From: Halobacteriovoraceae bacterium
GTDB lineage: Bacteria; Bdellovibrionota; Bacteriovoracia; Bacteriovoracales; Bacteriovoracaceae
DNA: 64,000 nucleotides
Reading direction: 5' to 3'
Assembly: GCA_002707495.1 (NCBI GenBank)
Contig: PAMZ01000006.1
Coordinates: 310,001 to 374,000 of the forward strand
The notes beneath the pieces were generated by a model. It did not search any database and had not been told where the DNA came from. It saw nothing but the letters and a program-made list of their open reading frames with translations. Shown here piece by piece: positions 41,771-52,461 of this stretch (the stretch's first letter is position 1; each line of letters starts with the position of its first letter). The position numbers and the translations under genes were made by a program.

Positions 41771-43195
41771 TTAAAAGAATTTGCTGCCAAATGGCCCCTT
41801 CTTTTTTCCACCTTTCTTCTTTTTATTTTGCCCAGGAGCTTGTCGATATCCTGGCATTGGAGGCATTCCTGGAATATTTGGCATCCCTCCCCCTTTCATC
41901 ATTCCCATCATATTGATCATCATGGATTGCATCTGCTCAAATTTCTTTATGAATTCTTTTACATCAGACTGTTTTGTGCCTGAACCTTTCGCAATGCGTT
42001 CAACTCTTGAGTCATTTAAAAGCTTATGATTGTCTCGCTCTTTTTTAGTCATAGAATTGATGATGACTCTCATTTTCTTCATTTCATCTTCAGCAGGAGA
42101 TAAATCCCCCATTTGTCTGAGTGCTCCACCCATTCCAGGAATCATTTTTAATATTGAACTCATAGAGCCTAGTTTATTTATTTGATCCATCTGGCTTATA
42201 AAATCATTGATGGTAAATTTCTTTTCTTCTAAGCGCTTCATCATGCGCTCAGCTTCTTTCTCATCAATCGTCTCTTGTGCTTTCTCAACAAGACTTACGA
42301 CATCTCCCATATCGAGAATTCGTTTTGCGAGTCTATCAGGATGAAATGCCTCCAGCTCAGACATTTTTTCACCCACTGATAAAAAGCGAATAGGAACTTG
42401 AGTGACATACCTAATTGAAAGCGCCGCTCCCCCTCTCGCATCTGAGTCCATTTTTGAGAGAACCGTTCCGGTTAAGCCTATTTTCTCGTGAAAAACTTTT
42501 GCTACATTGACAGCCTCTTGACCAGTCATCGCATCTGCAACGAGTAGAACCTCCGGATCTTTGAGAGATTCTTTTACTTCAACCAATTGCCCCATTAATT
42601 CTTCATCAACTTGTAAACGACCTGCGGTATCGACGATCACAACTTTTTTACCAAGTTTTTTCGCTTCTTCCATACCAGCGGCAACAATATCTTTGGGATG
42701 TAGACTTAAGTCAGAATCAAAGTAATCGATCGCTAAACTCTTAGCATGTTTAATCAACTGATCCTTTGCGGCTGGGCGAAAGTTATCAGCTGGGATCAAA
42801 TAAACATCCTGTTTTTCTTTTTTCTTAAGATGCAGGGCCAGTTTTCCCGTAAACGTCGTCTTTCCTGCACCGTTTAGACCAACTATTAGAATTGGATTGA
42901 GGGGGCGATCGAAATTAAAGGGAGTATGCTCTTCTCCCATAAGCTTTGTAAGCTCATCATGCATGATCTTTACGAATTGCTCACCAGGATTTACACCTCG
43001 GATGACTTTCTCACCTAAAGCCTGTTCTTTAACTTTCGTAACGAACTCTTTGACGACCTTAAAATTCACGTCGGCTTCTAGAAGTGCTGTTCTGACCTGT
43101 TTTAGCGTGTCCTCAATATTGCTCTCGGAGATCTTTCCTTTTCCTGAGAGATTCTTAAAAGCATCACTAAATTTTTCACTGAGGTTATCAAACAT
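41771..43195 (-). CDS. ffh: Signal recognition particle GTPase Ffh
   Basis: It targets membrane proteins with 4.5S RNA. The ATG at 43195 (MFDNLSEKFSDAFKNL) is preferred to the TTG at 43204; AAGGA is about 9 nt upstream. N-domain, then the G-domain with VGLNGAGKTTFTGKL, DTAGRLQVDEEL, SKMDSDARGGAAL, and an M-domain with methionines clustered at the C-terminus and a basic GQNKKKKGGKKK tail. 474 aa. No 4.5S RNA gene was seen in the window. Confidence 0.97.
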   Translation of the reverse strand: MFDNLSEKFSDAFKNLSGKGKISESNIEDTLKQVRTALLEADVNFKVVKEFVTKVKEQALGEKVIRGVNPGEQFVKIMHDELTKLMGEEHTPFNFDRPLNPILIVGLNGAGKTTFTGKLALHLKKKEKQDVYLIPADNFRPAAKDQLIKHAKSLAIDYFDSDLSLHPKDIVAAGMEEAKKLGKKVVIVDTAGRLQVDEELMGQLVEVKESLKDPEVLLVADAMTGQEAVNVAKVFHEKIGLTGTVLSKMDSDARGGAALSIRYVTQVPIRFLSVGEKMSELEAFHPDRLAKRILDMGDVVSLVEKAQETIDEKEAERMMKRLEEKKFTINDFISQMDQINKLGSMSSILKMIPGMGGALRQMGDLSPAEDEMKKMRVIINSMTKKERDNHKLLNDSRVERIAKGSGTKQSDVKEFIKKFEQMQSMMINMMGMMKGGGMPNIPGMPPMPGYRQAPGQNKKKKGGKKKGPFGSKFF

Positions 43196-43295
43196 AATTC
43201 TCAATCCTTACAAACTGGTAGATGGTCATTGACGATATGAGTTATTTTTTTCATGACTAGTTGCCGAACTCAACCGAAATTGCTAACAAATCGGG

Positions 43296-44375
43296 ATGGA
43301 TATTAAGCCATTTTCACCCGAATTACAAAGGAAGATTGAGACACTTGCGTCCAAGCGTCAAGCTATAACACTTGGCTCAGTACATTTTGACTCTCCCTTG
43401 ATTCTAGCTCCCATGGCAGGAATTTGTACCCCACCCTTTAGGCTCTTAATGGAAGACCTTGGCGCTGGTGGAACTGTCAGTGAGTTGGTTTCATGCCACG
43501 GTATTAATCATGGAAATGATAGAACCATGAAGATGCTCAAAATTGATCCTCGTGAGCGAAATATCGGATTGCAATTATTCGGAGAAGAGCCTGAGGCCAT
43601 GGCCCAAGCCGCGAGAGTAGCTCAAGAATTTAGTCCAAAATTTATTGATATTAATATGGGCTGTCCGGTAAGAAAAGTTGTCACTAAAGGTGGAGGCTCA
43701 GCTCTTCTGCGAGAACCTCAAAAACTCATTCCCTATTTAGCCGCCATCAAAGAAGTCCTAAATATTCCCCTCTCAATAAAGATTAGAACCGGTTGGGATG
43801 AAGATAGTATCAATGCTGAAGAAATAGTGAAAATTGCCACAGACCTTGGAATCGAATGGGTGGCAGTACATGGAAGAACCAGAGCTCAGTCCTATACAGG
43901 CTACGCCAATTGGGACTATTTAGAAAAATTAGCCGAAAACTCTTCTCTTCCCATTGTGGGAAATGGAGATCTACACCAACCTCATCAAGTTAGAGAGAGA
44001 ATGAATAAAACGGCTTGTAAGGCAGTCATGATTGCAAGAGGCTGTCTTCGAAATCCTTTTATATTTTTAGAGAGCTATGCAGAGGAGTCGGACCCTAAAT
44101 TTGAAGGCCCTGATTACTATGAAGTTATTGAACGTTTAGAGGATTACACGGCACAGACTTACGATAATCCAAGAATAAGACTTATTCAGATGAGAAAACT
44201 AATTGTTTGGTTTGCAGCTGGTTTTCCAGGGGCAGCAAAATTTAGGTCAAAAATGTTTCAATGCCCCGACTTACCAGACAGTATGAAAATTGCCGAAGAC
44301 TATTACCTCTCGCTTGGAAGCTCAGCTAAGTTTATCGATTATAATGAAGTCTTTATGAATGGTGGACATGGCTAG
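43296..44375 (+). CDS. dusB: tRNA-dihydrouridine synthase (DusB-like)
   Basis: An FMN enzyme that reduces uridine in tRNA. 359 aa. LILAPMAGICTPPFRLLMED (about 30-49), INMGCPVRKVVTKGGGSALL (catalytic Cys in GCP), KIRTGWDED, VHGRTRAQSYTGYANW and GNGDLHQPHQV are signature Dus/TIM-barrel segments. The GSALL and GCPV forms fit DusB/DusA types; DusB is favoured. It starts 100 nt from the divergent ffh. Confidence 0.9.
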   Translation: MDIKPFSPELQRKIETLASKRQAITLGSVHFDSPLILAPMAGICTPPFRLLMEDLGAGGTVSELVSCHGINHGNDRTMKMLKIDPRERNIGLQLFGEEPEAMAQAARVAQEFSPKFIDINMGCPVRKVVTKGGGSALLREPQKLIPYLAAIKEVLNIPLSIKIRTGWDEDSINAEEIVKIATDLGIEWVAVHGRTRAQSYTGYANWDYLEKLAENSSLPIVGNGDLHQPHQVRERMNKTACKAVMIARGCLRNPFIFLESYAEESDPKFEGPDYYEVIERLEDYTAQTYDNPRIRLIQMRKLIVWFAAGFPGAAKFRSKMFQCPDLPDSMKIAEDYYLSLGSSAKFIDYNEVFMNGGHG

Positions 44376-44420
44376 CTTGCCCACCAACACCTTAAAATCA
44401 CTGAAAATGCCCCTAAAAAC

Positions 44421-44448
44421 TCAATAAAACTCCAAAACTAGCCGATAG
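44421..44448 (+). promoter_or_regulatory. Sigma-28-like promoter of the 796-aa protein, possibly leaderless
   Basis: TCAA (44421-44424), 16 bp, GCCGATAG (44441-44448); the -10 half differs from GCCGATAA at one base. The ATG is at 44456, 7 nt after the motif, so +1 would fall on or next to the start codon. No Shine-Dalgarno is present. Confidence 0.5.
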
Positions 44449-44455
44449 TTAACTG

Positions 44456-46846
44456 ATGAACATTAAAGTGTTTTGGGGAATCTTATTTTTAATCATCACT
44501 AATCCGGGTACGGCTTCGGACTTTAGCTGTGATGAGGCTCGTCGTGAATTAGTGGCGATTGAAGCATTGCTTTTAGATAGCAAAATGCCCGCTTGTGGTA
44601 GCGAAGGAGCAATTGAGGAGCCCTATTGTTGTAATGAATCTAAGCCTAATACCTGTAAGAATCGTCGCCAACTTGAAATTGATTATAATGCTGCCGTTGG
44701 CGAGCTTGTTATAAAAGAAGGAATCGTAGCACTTGGACTTTCTATCGAGTCCAATCATAATGCCCTCAATAGATTAGGTCCGGCTCAAGCTGAAGAGATA
44801 CGACAATACGCTAGAGAACTAGATGAAAACCTTACAAAGGCTGAAGTCATCTATATGGCAATGGAGCCAATAACCTCCGGAGGTCAAGACTTTGTCTGGT
44901 CTCAGTACAATGGCTACACAACACAAGCACTTAGTCAGTATATGAGTTCTAACTGCCCCAACGAACCGTATAATCAAGCACCTATTTGCCAGAGACTAAA
45001 TGCCATGGTTGCCGATCCAGAAAACTACTCTGCCGAAGCCATCAATGACGTATACACAACGCTTAATGGCTTTTTAAATGCTGATAATCAAATGTCCGTC
45101 ACTGATGGAGACGACGAACGCTCGAGAAGATTTAGTGACTATCGAAATGAGCTCAGTCTTTCTGTTCAAGGAGAGGTAGATACAAGTCGAAATATATTTG
45201 CAGCCGCTCAGCCCACAGGAAGCATGAGTCCCATTGAATTTAGGCAATCAGAAATTTATCAAAATGTACAAGAGCTACCAGTGCTACTGAGTCGCTATGA
45301 AGAATTATTACTACAAGGGCAAGATCAACAAGCAGATGATGTCGCCACAAGAATATTACAGATTTCAAACTCAATAGATCCTATTAGGGCCAATTTTCAA
45401 GTTCCAGCCCCTGTAGGAGACAATCCTTCTTTTCTCTCCAGAAACTTTGGAAGTGTCATGAATTCTCTCAATATGCCAGACCTACTTTTAACTGAACCTG
45501 TAAAAAAGAATTTTGAGCAAGCACTAGAGATTTTTAAAAGAGATAAATCAAGAATTTCGATGGGTCTTAACTTTAATATAAGAGGTATTTTAACTGATAA
45601 TCAGGCCCGAACTCTACCAAGTGGTCAAACGATTGGAGAGGCTTGCAATAATGAATTTGGCGTTGATTGTTTAGAAACGCTTTGCCCGGCCAGTAGATGT
45701 CCAACTGAACTCGACGATATTGGAATAAGAGATTTCCAAGAAGGTTTGAGATCCTTAAATATTCAAGAGGGCGTTATCACCAATGCTGATACTGCCATTG
45801 AATGCTTTGATCCTGATGCCCATCCTACAACAGAAGATAAACGCGCTTGTTTGATGGCAACTGATGCTAGCCTTGCCAATGTCACAACCTCTGACTTGGA
45901 AGAAGCTCGCAATAAAGTTGAAGGATTTGACCAACTTATTGCGATTCAAGATGTTGTCGCGCCTTTTAATGAATTGAATGTTAGAAAAGCACTTACCCTT
46001 GAAACACTCAACTCTACAGCCTGCACTCAGCCTACACGCACAGTGGCTTTTATCAATAGAGGTTTTTGTCAAAGTGCTAGTGATCAAGCCGAAGCAGCTG
46101 GCCTTCAAAATATTGAGCAACAATTTACAGAATTCGTGGTGGACGGAGAAAACGTTATTATAGAATTAAATAACGAAATTGTAAGACAAGGCTTGAGTGA
46201 CGATCCTACAGTCGTGGCAGAGCTTGAAAGAGGAAGGCGGGTTCTGGATACATGTCAGCCAGATGACGAGAGAAGTATGTGTATTGCCATGAGAGAGCGC
46301 GAGGAGTTTTTAGCAGAACAAGAGCTCCTAAGAGCTGAAAGAGAAACGAGAATAACAACAACGACTCGAGAGACGGGACGAAATAGAACTGGCTCAAGAA
46401 GGACTTCAAGCACATGGTCTAATTTAGGAGAAGGTTTTCTAGCGGCAACACCTCTAACCATCCCCCTTATCTATGCTTGGGGAGAAAGACAGCAAGTCAA
46501 AGACTGGTCTCGAAGTACGATAGCAGGTATTCAGGCCTACGATGATTGGTATATGAATACACTTGATGATAGACGTGAGTTTTATAATAACTACCCGACA
46601 AGCATTTCCAATTGGGGTTATGATTTTTCTGCAAGAAATGATGCTTATACATATACAAGTTTTCAATCAGGTACGACGAATCTTTTTGGCAACTCCAGCG
46701 GTTCAACCGGAAGCTTTTCATTTGCTGCTCCTCCCTTGAGCACTGGTGGGAGCGGAATCACCTTTAATCCAGGGGCCATAACTCCTACGGGAGGTTCTTC
46801 AACAGGCTCAGGTAATAGTAGCACAACCACGAGCTTTGGCTTTTAG
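44456..46846 (+). CDS. Large secreted protein of unknown function (796 aa)
   Basis: Signal peptide MNIKVFWGILFLIITNPGTA. The N-terminus has a Cys-rich patch (CDEARRELV, YCCNESKPNTCKN) and then long helical stretches rich in Glu, Gln, Asn (about 60-620) that may be coiled coil. The C-terminal 130 residues change to Gly/Ser/Thr-rich with LPLIYAWGERQQVKDW and end TTTSFGF. No known domain. It sits 80 nt after dusB but has its own sigma-28-like promoter. A surface or secreted role is inferred. Confidence 0.7.
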   Translation: MNIKVFWGILFLIITNPGTASDFSCDEARRELVAIEALLLDSKMPACGSEGAIEEPYCCNESKPNTCKNRRQLEIDYNAAVGELVIKEGIVALGLSIESNHNALNRLGPAQAEEIRQYARELDENLTKAEVIYMAMEPITSGGQDFVWSQYNGYTTQALSQYMSSNCPNEPYNQAPICQRLNAMVADPENYSAEAINDVYTTLNGFLNADNQMSVTDGDDERSRRFSDYRNELSLSVQGEVDTSRNIFAAAQPTGSMSPIEFRQSEIYQNVQELPVLLSRYEELLLQGQDQQADDVATRILQISNSIDPIRANFQVPAPVGDNPSFLSRNFGSVMNSLNMPDLLLTEPVKKNFEQALEIFKRDKSRISMGLNFNIRGILTDNQARTLPSGQTIGEACNNEFGVDCLETLCPASRCPTELDDIGIRDFQEGLRSLNIQEGVITNADTAIECFDPDAHPTTEDKRACLMATDASLANVTTSDLEEARNKVEGFDQLIAIQDVVAPFNELNVRKALTLETLNSTACTQPTRTVAFINRGFCQSASDQAEAAGLQNIEQQFTEFVVDGENVIIELNNEIVRQGLSDDPTVVAELERGRRVLDTCQPDDERSMCIAMREREEFLAEQELLRAERETRITTTTRETGRNRTGSRRTSSTWSNLGEGFLAATPLTIPLIYAWGERQQVKDWSRSTIAGIQAYDDWYMNTLDDRREFYNNYPTSISNWGYDFSARNDAYTYTSFQSGTTNLFGNSSGSTGSFSFAAPPLSTGGSGITFNPGAITPTGGSSTGSGNSSTTTSFGF

Positions 46847-46932
46847 AGCTTAACTAATTTCAAGACCTTAAGTAGCAGACTATTTTAGTTACTAGTCAAT
46901 TCTTGCCCCTCTTAAATTATAGGGTAAGTCTT

Positions 46933-46960
46933 TAAAATCATTCTAATCATTTTCCGATAA
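46933..46960 (+). promoter_or_regulatory. Sigma-28-like promoter of the giant lipoprotein, possibly leaderless
   Basis: TAAA (46933-46936), 16 bp, TCCGATAA (46953-46960); the -10 differs from GCCGATAA only at its first base. The ATG at 46969 is 8 nt downstream, so +1 would fall next to the start codon. Confidence 0.5.
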
Positions 46961-46968
46961 AGAGATTG

Positions 46969-49900
46969 ATGAAGTGGGGAATTTTTCTAATATTCATTTT
47001 TCTTTTTGTAAGCTGTCTGCCTGAGCAGACAGTAACCTCAAGAAACTCTGAAGCCAATTCTAGTACAAGCACGGATACTGATTCTACACTTGATGACTCA
47101 AATGGCTCGCTCAATTTTGGAGGAAATATCCTCTGGCTTAATTCAGGACTAACTTCCTCAACCCTGACAATTGATTTTGACAATAGAAAAACAATCTATC
47201 TCGTTGGAGATCAGGTTCATGATTATCTTACCAATTCATCTAACTACTCTGCCGATTATTGTGTCGAAATTCGTTTTACGGCGACATCTAGTAATACTCC
47301 TAAAAGATTGAGAGCAAAAGCGGTTCCTACTTTTTCAAATAGTATCAGTCAGGGTCTTATCACTCGATTTTTTAGAGTTAACCTAGCTAGTGCTGTAGGT
47401 AACGATTTTTGTGATCTTCCAAGCGAAGAGAAACTTAATGGATCAACTGTATACATCCAGTCCGGTGACTCAAACTATGATGGTATTGTTGATAGTGCGG
47501 ACACAGCAATTGTCTATAGACCAAGTGATGTCTGTAGTGGTTGTCTAAATATTCTGGCTTCCTCAGACGTTGTCCTATATCAGAATAATGAAAATAACTC
47601 TGAGAGTGATAGCTCTGATGATTACTTACAAAGAATTTCACTGGCCCAAGTCGATTACTCAGAGTTGATCGCAAGATTAGATTTTAATGGGAACTCAGGT
47701 TCTGGCTCAAGTAGCTGTTCTGATCTATCCTGTCAGGGACAGGGTTTTGACTGTTGTGTTCAGGGACAATGTGTAAATGAAAAAAGCATAAAGGTTTCTG
47801 GCGTCAATGCAGACCCCACTGGTTTTGTTGAGGCAGAGCAGGAGAAATTTAATGATTCGAATTGGTATAAACGCTATCCACAATTCTACTATATATGCTT
47901 GGAACAAGCTCCGGTAGATCCTCCAGATGATGATGAACCTGAAGACCCAGTTGGAGACGCCGACGATCGCCTTAGTGAGTTAACTTCAGATTATAATTGT
48001 CTCATTGAGCTTGATTCTAATTCAGACTCTGATCCTTTTCACTTAGATTTTGTTACAAGCTCTCCAGTATGTAGTACGACTTGCAATGGGACAGACGCTA
48101 TTTCATGTACTGAAGATGTCATGCTAAGGTTATTTGCAAATTGTGGTTGTTCAGAGACGACCTTAACTAATGCTATAAATAATTGTCCAGCTTATACATA
48201 CGATCCAGTTTATCAGACAGACAATAGTGGTCAGCCAACAGACACAGTTGTCTCCTACACCTGTAATACCCCTGAAGTAGCTGAGACTCCCCTTCCTTTT
48301 TCTGACTTAGAGGTGAATGTAAACTCCAGATCTGCACCTCATAGATTTTTTAACGAGGATGGAATAGAAATCAATCCCTATGAATCACTAGAAAGTGGAG
48401 TGAGTACCACTCAAGAAGGTACAGAGTTTCTCTACTTGGATGAGGCCTATATCTTTCCTCGCAATGGGAACTTCAATATGAATTCTGTCTTAGGTCAGAT
48501 GAATGTTCAATTGACTCAAGCAAGACCTGCTCTAACAATTGATCTTGAATATGATAAACAATATCTTATCACCACGAGAAATGGATCTTATATCCAATGT
48601 CCAAATTGTGCTAGAGATCCTTGGTTCTCTAATTTTTCTGCCTTTCCCATGTCTTCAAGTGGAGTTGGAGTTCAGGCCATAGGATATACCACAAGAAGAG
48701 ACACTTTTGTTACCAATACAACGCTAGGTAATTATGAAGATACGAAATTTGGAAGGGCCTGTTATGTGCCCCCTACTATGCTTCCTTTCTCCCATAGTGA
48801 GAGTAGTGATGTTCAAGCACAGAGGCTTAATCGTCTTGAGACTCAAGCCGCCCTATATGTAAACGGATATCAAAAAGATTGGTATGGTTTTAATCGTGGA
48901 GCTCTTATCGGATCTTTTGATGGAGTAACTTGGTTTGCCATTGGAAAAGGCAGAAGAGTTAGAGCCACTTCAGATAAATTATATCTAGCCATTAACGCTC
49001 CTTTTGCAGATCTAGCCAATCCTTCGGAGCACTTAGTTGCCGTACAAGAGTATGACTTTGTTTCCACAGCTCCTCTTTTTGACTATCTTCCTGAAGAAGA
49101 AATAAATTCATCTAATCAAAATGAAGCCGGATCCTGTCAATTCTGGCATCAATGTGAAACAGACTCCGATTGTATAACAAAACTCGGTTGGGAATACTCT
49201 TGTGCAGATGTATCACTTCAAAACACCACATGGCCCGAATTCGAACCACTTGGCGCAAGTGAAATTGCCAATTCTTCACAAACAGGCGCTATCTCACAAT
49301 TCCTTCAGCAAGGAAGCCTTCCTCCAAGTTCATCCAGTAAAAGATGTGTTTATCGAGGTGCAGGCTCCCCTTGTAGAGTGGATTATGCCAATATACAAGA
49401 TGAAGCTATTAGAAAGCTATTAACTTGTGCTCCTAATTTCTACTGTGAATCACTCGCAAGTTCAAATGCCTTTAACAAAGAAGTCGCAAGATTTGGAAAG
49501 AGCCTTGATGAGCTTATCGAAAATAAAAATCATTATTATGGAATGGATGCCAATATTCTTGGACGACCCAAGCATTATATAAATGAAGGAAATCTTACAA
49601 GCCTTCCCTCTAGTGTGCAAACGGCTCTAGAAAATAATTTTCTTGAAACTGACTCAAGTGGAGCTGGAAACTTTGGACTTTGTAGACCAGGAAAATTGCT
49701 TCCTTCTTATAATGGGACAACAGGCACCAGCGATTGGCGATTCTCCTCTCAACATGCTGAAGCTGATGATGAGGGAAGAACTGATTTTATTTCTCAAATT
49801 GCGGGTTGTAATTCTGCGCTCTATACCGATCTTCGCTATAGCTCATGTCCGATGCTTGATGAGGAAGGTAATTACGTGCAAACTCAAGATGCCTTCATTG

Positions 49901-52461
49901 ATGATAACTTTACACTTAGTGATGTCGGATCTGGTCTTACTGCTGCATTTGTTACTGAAAGACTCTCTTACTCACAAAATGCCTGCGGACTTGAATCACT
50001 GAGTTCTGAGGCAACCGTAAATACAACCACAAGCTCGGATGATCTTGCGATATTCTCAGCTTTTAGGACTATTGAAGCTGACCCACTCTCCTCTTCAGGG
50101 ACAATTCTAGATCAAACCCTTGCCAGAGATGCTTGCTTTAGAAAAGCTGGAGCCGTTTGCCATACTGATCTTGATTGCTCACCTAACCGACTGATGTCTG
50201 AGGTTGCTCAAAATTTTTCTGATATAGACTTTTTTGGAAATGAAGCAGAACGAATATACTATGAAGAGTATCTGGTGTGTGGACAAGCACAAGCTCCTCC
50301 AACTGCGGGAGATAGTGACTATTACGACTATGAAATGAGTAATAATAGATGCTGTAGACCTCTAGGAGAAAGTTTAACAATGTTTACGGAAGATTCTCCC
50401 AATGCGGAAGAATCTATTGGCCTTACTTCTCATATCTTTGGAGCTCTAAACCCAACCTCTCCAAGTCGCTATAGTCGATATTCAAGTGCTGATGCTACTG
50501 TCAATGCAACTACAGGAGAGTCAAATTTAATCAGACCTAGTGCTAACACTGATGATATTGATGGAAATGGAACTCTTGATAACACCGTTAATATTACAAA
50601 TATCCTGCAATGGACTACCATTCATTCAACAGCTTCAAAAACTTGCTGTGGCGGAGGCTGGGTGCGCGAGTTTGATCAGGGCGGAAATGATTGGTCACAG
50701 GTTAATAGACTAAATATAAGTCTGTCCAATTTCCAGTGTTTAAATTATAGAAGTGAATTATATAGAACTGAGGAAGCTGAATTATTAGGTCTTAATCAGG
50801 CCATACTAGACAAAGAAAAAGCAGATTATTGTGGTGATCCAAGCGTTAATTCATCTAGTGACACCCATGAGGCAGGATGTATTCAGCATTCGATTAGTCC
50901 TATTACAACTATTGGAGCGATTACTAAACCCTCACTTAATTCCTCCCTCACCGCGAGCGGATTTATCACAACTGATGAAGATACGATGAGCGGTATTTGG
51001 GATAGTAACCTATATACCTATTCTCAACTGCAAGATGCTATGGACGGACAATTCAACCCTACCCTCGATTGGGAAAATAACTCTGTCGACGAAGCCGAGA
51101 AGAAATATTTTAAAATCTTTATGCCTAGCTATATTACCTTTGACGATATCGGAAGTGAGCTGACCATTCAAATGACAGACCCTTCTAATGCCAGTGGGAC
51201 CGCAAATTTGACTTGCAGCCGTCTCATTCCTGCGACAACAGATTGTGCTGGTTTCGTATCTGGTGGATCAGAAAATGCTGGAATGTGTTTTTCTCATGGA
51301 GCTGGTGTACCAGACTTTGGCGGTGGAGAGACTATCAATGATGGTAGTTGTGTAGGACCAAATGCTTGTTGCTACACCTATGATGAAGACAGACGTGTGC
51401 TTTCAGCCTCATATTCAAATGATGTTTATGCTGATAGCACATTATTTGAAAATTTTGATATGCATTTAAGCATCAGTGGATGGGCCCCCATCGGAACTTT
51501 AGCTGGAGAGCAATGGTATATAAATAATGCCACTCGTTTTAGTTCAGTACCAGGAGTCAGTGATGAAACTGCACTGGCGGGAAGACGAGGATCAACCCCC
51601 GGAAATGCCATGTACTACCTCTCTAAACTAGCGAAGTTTGAATACTTAGGAATTCCCCAAATGACCTATGAGCCTCTATATTGTAATGATAATTATCAAA
51701 AGATGGTACCTGGTATCTTTAAAGAAGAATCAGACGGAGCACCACTTTTGACTGTTATAGACTTTATCAATCATCCTCGAACTTTTATTGATAGTAATGT
51801 AGACACTCCTTGGAGTGCGGATGGAGCTAGCGGCACGACATCAAATGCAAGTAGTCTTAATCAAAATATGGCCACGACCCAAGAACTGGTTGCAAAACCT
51901 TCTATTTTTTCTGATAACCAATTCAAATGTTGCTTAGAGCTAGGAAGTGCAATTGATGCTGATGGAGATCAGTCAATGTGCTGTTCTGGTTTTGCAGCTC
52001 AAGACGATGACCTTGCCAATGAAGCTGCGGTGGCCGGTGAAAATGTTGAAGGAAAAATCTTTTGCAAACTTCCAGTTGCTACAGACCTCCATGTTTATTT
52101 TAATAAATTTGTCTCTAGTGAAGGCCTTACTGATGATTTAGGAACAACTCCCCTGGTACAAGATGACTTTAATGCAATCACAGGTGAACCAGAACAATCT
52201 CAAGATGTATTTGGAAAACTAACTGCTATAGGCCAGAGATTTTGTGCGAATAATGCAGTTAGAAGAGGTGCCGTTATCGGAAACTTCCCAGGACAACCTA
52301 CCGGAACTCGCAATGATGTCAATGCTGGAGCAACAATAAACTCTATTGCCGATAGTAATTCAGATAACGGTTCAGCTAATAGTACTCTTCAAGGAGCACA
52401 ACTATACAGTCTTGGCTTCAAATGGAATCACCATTTATATTGTGACTTAGGAAATAATTAA
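46969..52461 (+). CDS. Giant cysteine-rich lipoprotein of unknown function (1830 aa)
   Basis: ATG 46969 is chosen over the TTG directly before it. Lipoprotein signal MKWGIFLIFIFLFVSC (lipobox FVSC). The chain is acidic, Ser/Asn/Asp-rich and has many Cys, often paired (DCCVQGQC, RCCRPLG, TCCGGGW, MCCSGF), suggesting disulfide-bonded domains. One EF-hand/dockerin-like loop, DSNYDGIVDSAD, is near residue 170. No catalytic domain recognised. It shares its stop (TAATG) with a downstream thioesterase. The size and lipid anchor suggest a surface-exposed or fibre-like protein. Confidence 0.75.
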   Translation: MKWGIFLIFIFLFVSCLPEQTVTSRNSEANSSTSTDTDSTLDDSNGSLNFGGNILWLNSGLTSSTLTIDFDNRKTIYLVGDQVHDYLTNSSNYSADYCVEIRFTATSSNTPKRLRAKAVPTFSNSISQGLITRFFRVNLASAVGNDFCDLPSEEKLNGSTVYIQSGDSNYDGIVDSADTAIVYRPSDVCSGCLNILASSDVVLYQNNENNSESDSSDDYLQRISLAQVDYSELIARLDFNGNSGSGSSSCSDLSCQGQGFDCCVQGQCVNEKSIKVSGVNADPTGFVEAEQEKFNDSNWYKRYPQFYYICLEQAPVDPPDDDEPEDPVGDADDRLSELTSDYNCLIELDSNSDSDPFHLDFVTSSPVCSTTCNGTDAISCTEDVMLRLFANCGCSETTLTNAINNCPAYTYDPVYQTDNSGQPTDTVVSYTCNTPEVAETPLPFSDLEVNVNSRSAPHRFFNEDGIEINPYESLESGVSTTQEGTEFLYLDEAYIFPRNGNFNMNSVLGQMNVQLTQARPALTIDLEYDKQYLITTRNGSYIQCPNCARDPWFSNFSAFPMSSSGVGVQAIGYTTRRDTFVTNTTLGNYEDTKFGRACYVPPTMLPFSHSESSDVQAQRLNRLETQAALYVNGYQKDWYGFNRGALIGSFDGVTWFAIGKGRRVRATSDKLYLAINAPFADLANPSEHLVAVQEYDFVSTAPLFDYLPEEEINSSNQNEAGSCQFWHQCETDSDCITKLGWEYSCADVSLQNTTWPEFEPLGASEIANSSQTGAISQFLQQGSLPPSSSSKRCVYRGAGSPCRVDYANIQDEAIRKLLTCAPNFYCESLASSNAFNKEVARFGKSLDELIENKNHYYGMDANILGRPKHYINEGNLTSLPSSVQTALENNFLETDSSGAGNFGLCRPGKLLPSYNGTTGTSDWRFSSQHAEADDEGRTDFISQIAGCNSALYTDLRYSSCPMLDEEGNYVQTQDAFIDDNFTLSDVGSGLTAAFVTERLSYSQNACGLESLSSEATVNTTTSSDDLAIFSAFRTIEADPLSSSGTILDQTLARDACFRKAGAVCHTDLDCSPNRLMSEVAQNFSDIDFFGNEAERIYYEEYLVCGQAQAPPTAGDSDYYDYEMSNNRCCRPLGESLTMFTEDSPNAEESIGLTSHIFGALNPTSPSRYSRYSSADATVNATTGESNLIRPSANTDDIDGNGTLDNTVNITNILQWTTIHSTASKTCCGGGWVREFDQGGNDWSQVNRLNISLSNFQCLNYRSELYRTEEAELLGLNQAILDKEKADYCGDPSVNSSSDTHEAGCIQHSISPITTIGAITKPSLNSSLTASGFITTDEDTMSGIWDSNLYTYSQLQDAMDGQFNPTLDWENNSVDEAEKKYFKIFMPSYITFDDIGSELTIQMTDPSNASGTANLTCSRLIPATTDCAGFVSGGSENAGMCFSHGAGVPDFGGGETINDGSCVGPNACCYTYDEDRRVLSASYSNDVYADSTLFENFDMHLSISGWAPIGTLAGEQWYINNATRFSSVPGVSDETALAGRRGSTPGNAMYYLSKLAKFEYLGIPQMTYEPLYCNDNYQKMVPGIFKEESDGAPLLTVIDFINHPRTFIDSNVDTPWSADGASGTTSNASSLNQNMATTQELVAKPSIFSDNQFKCCLELGSAIDADGDQSMCCSGFAAQDDDLANEAAVAGENVEGKIFCKLPVATDLHVYFNKFVSSEGLTDDLGTTPLVQDDFNAITGEPEQSQDVFGKLTAIGQRFCANNAVRRGAVIGNFPGQPTGTRNDVNAGATINSIADSNSDNGSANSTLQGAQLYSLGFKWNHHLYCDLGNN

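Noticed and set aside
46206..46721. Overlapping minus-strand frames inside the 796-aa gene
   Set aside because: Shadows of a long sense gene; composition follows the opposite strand.
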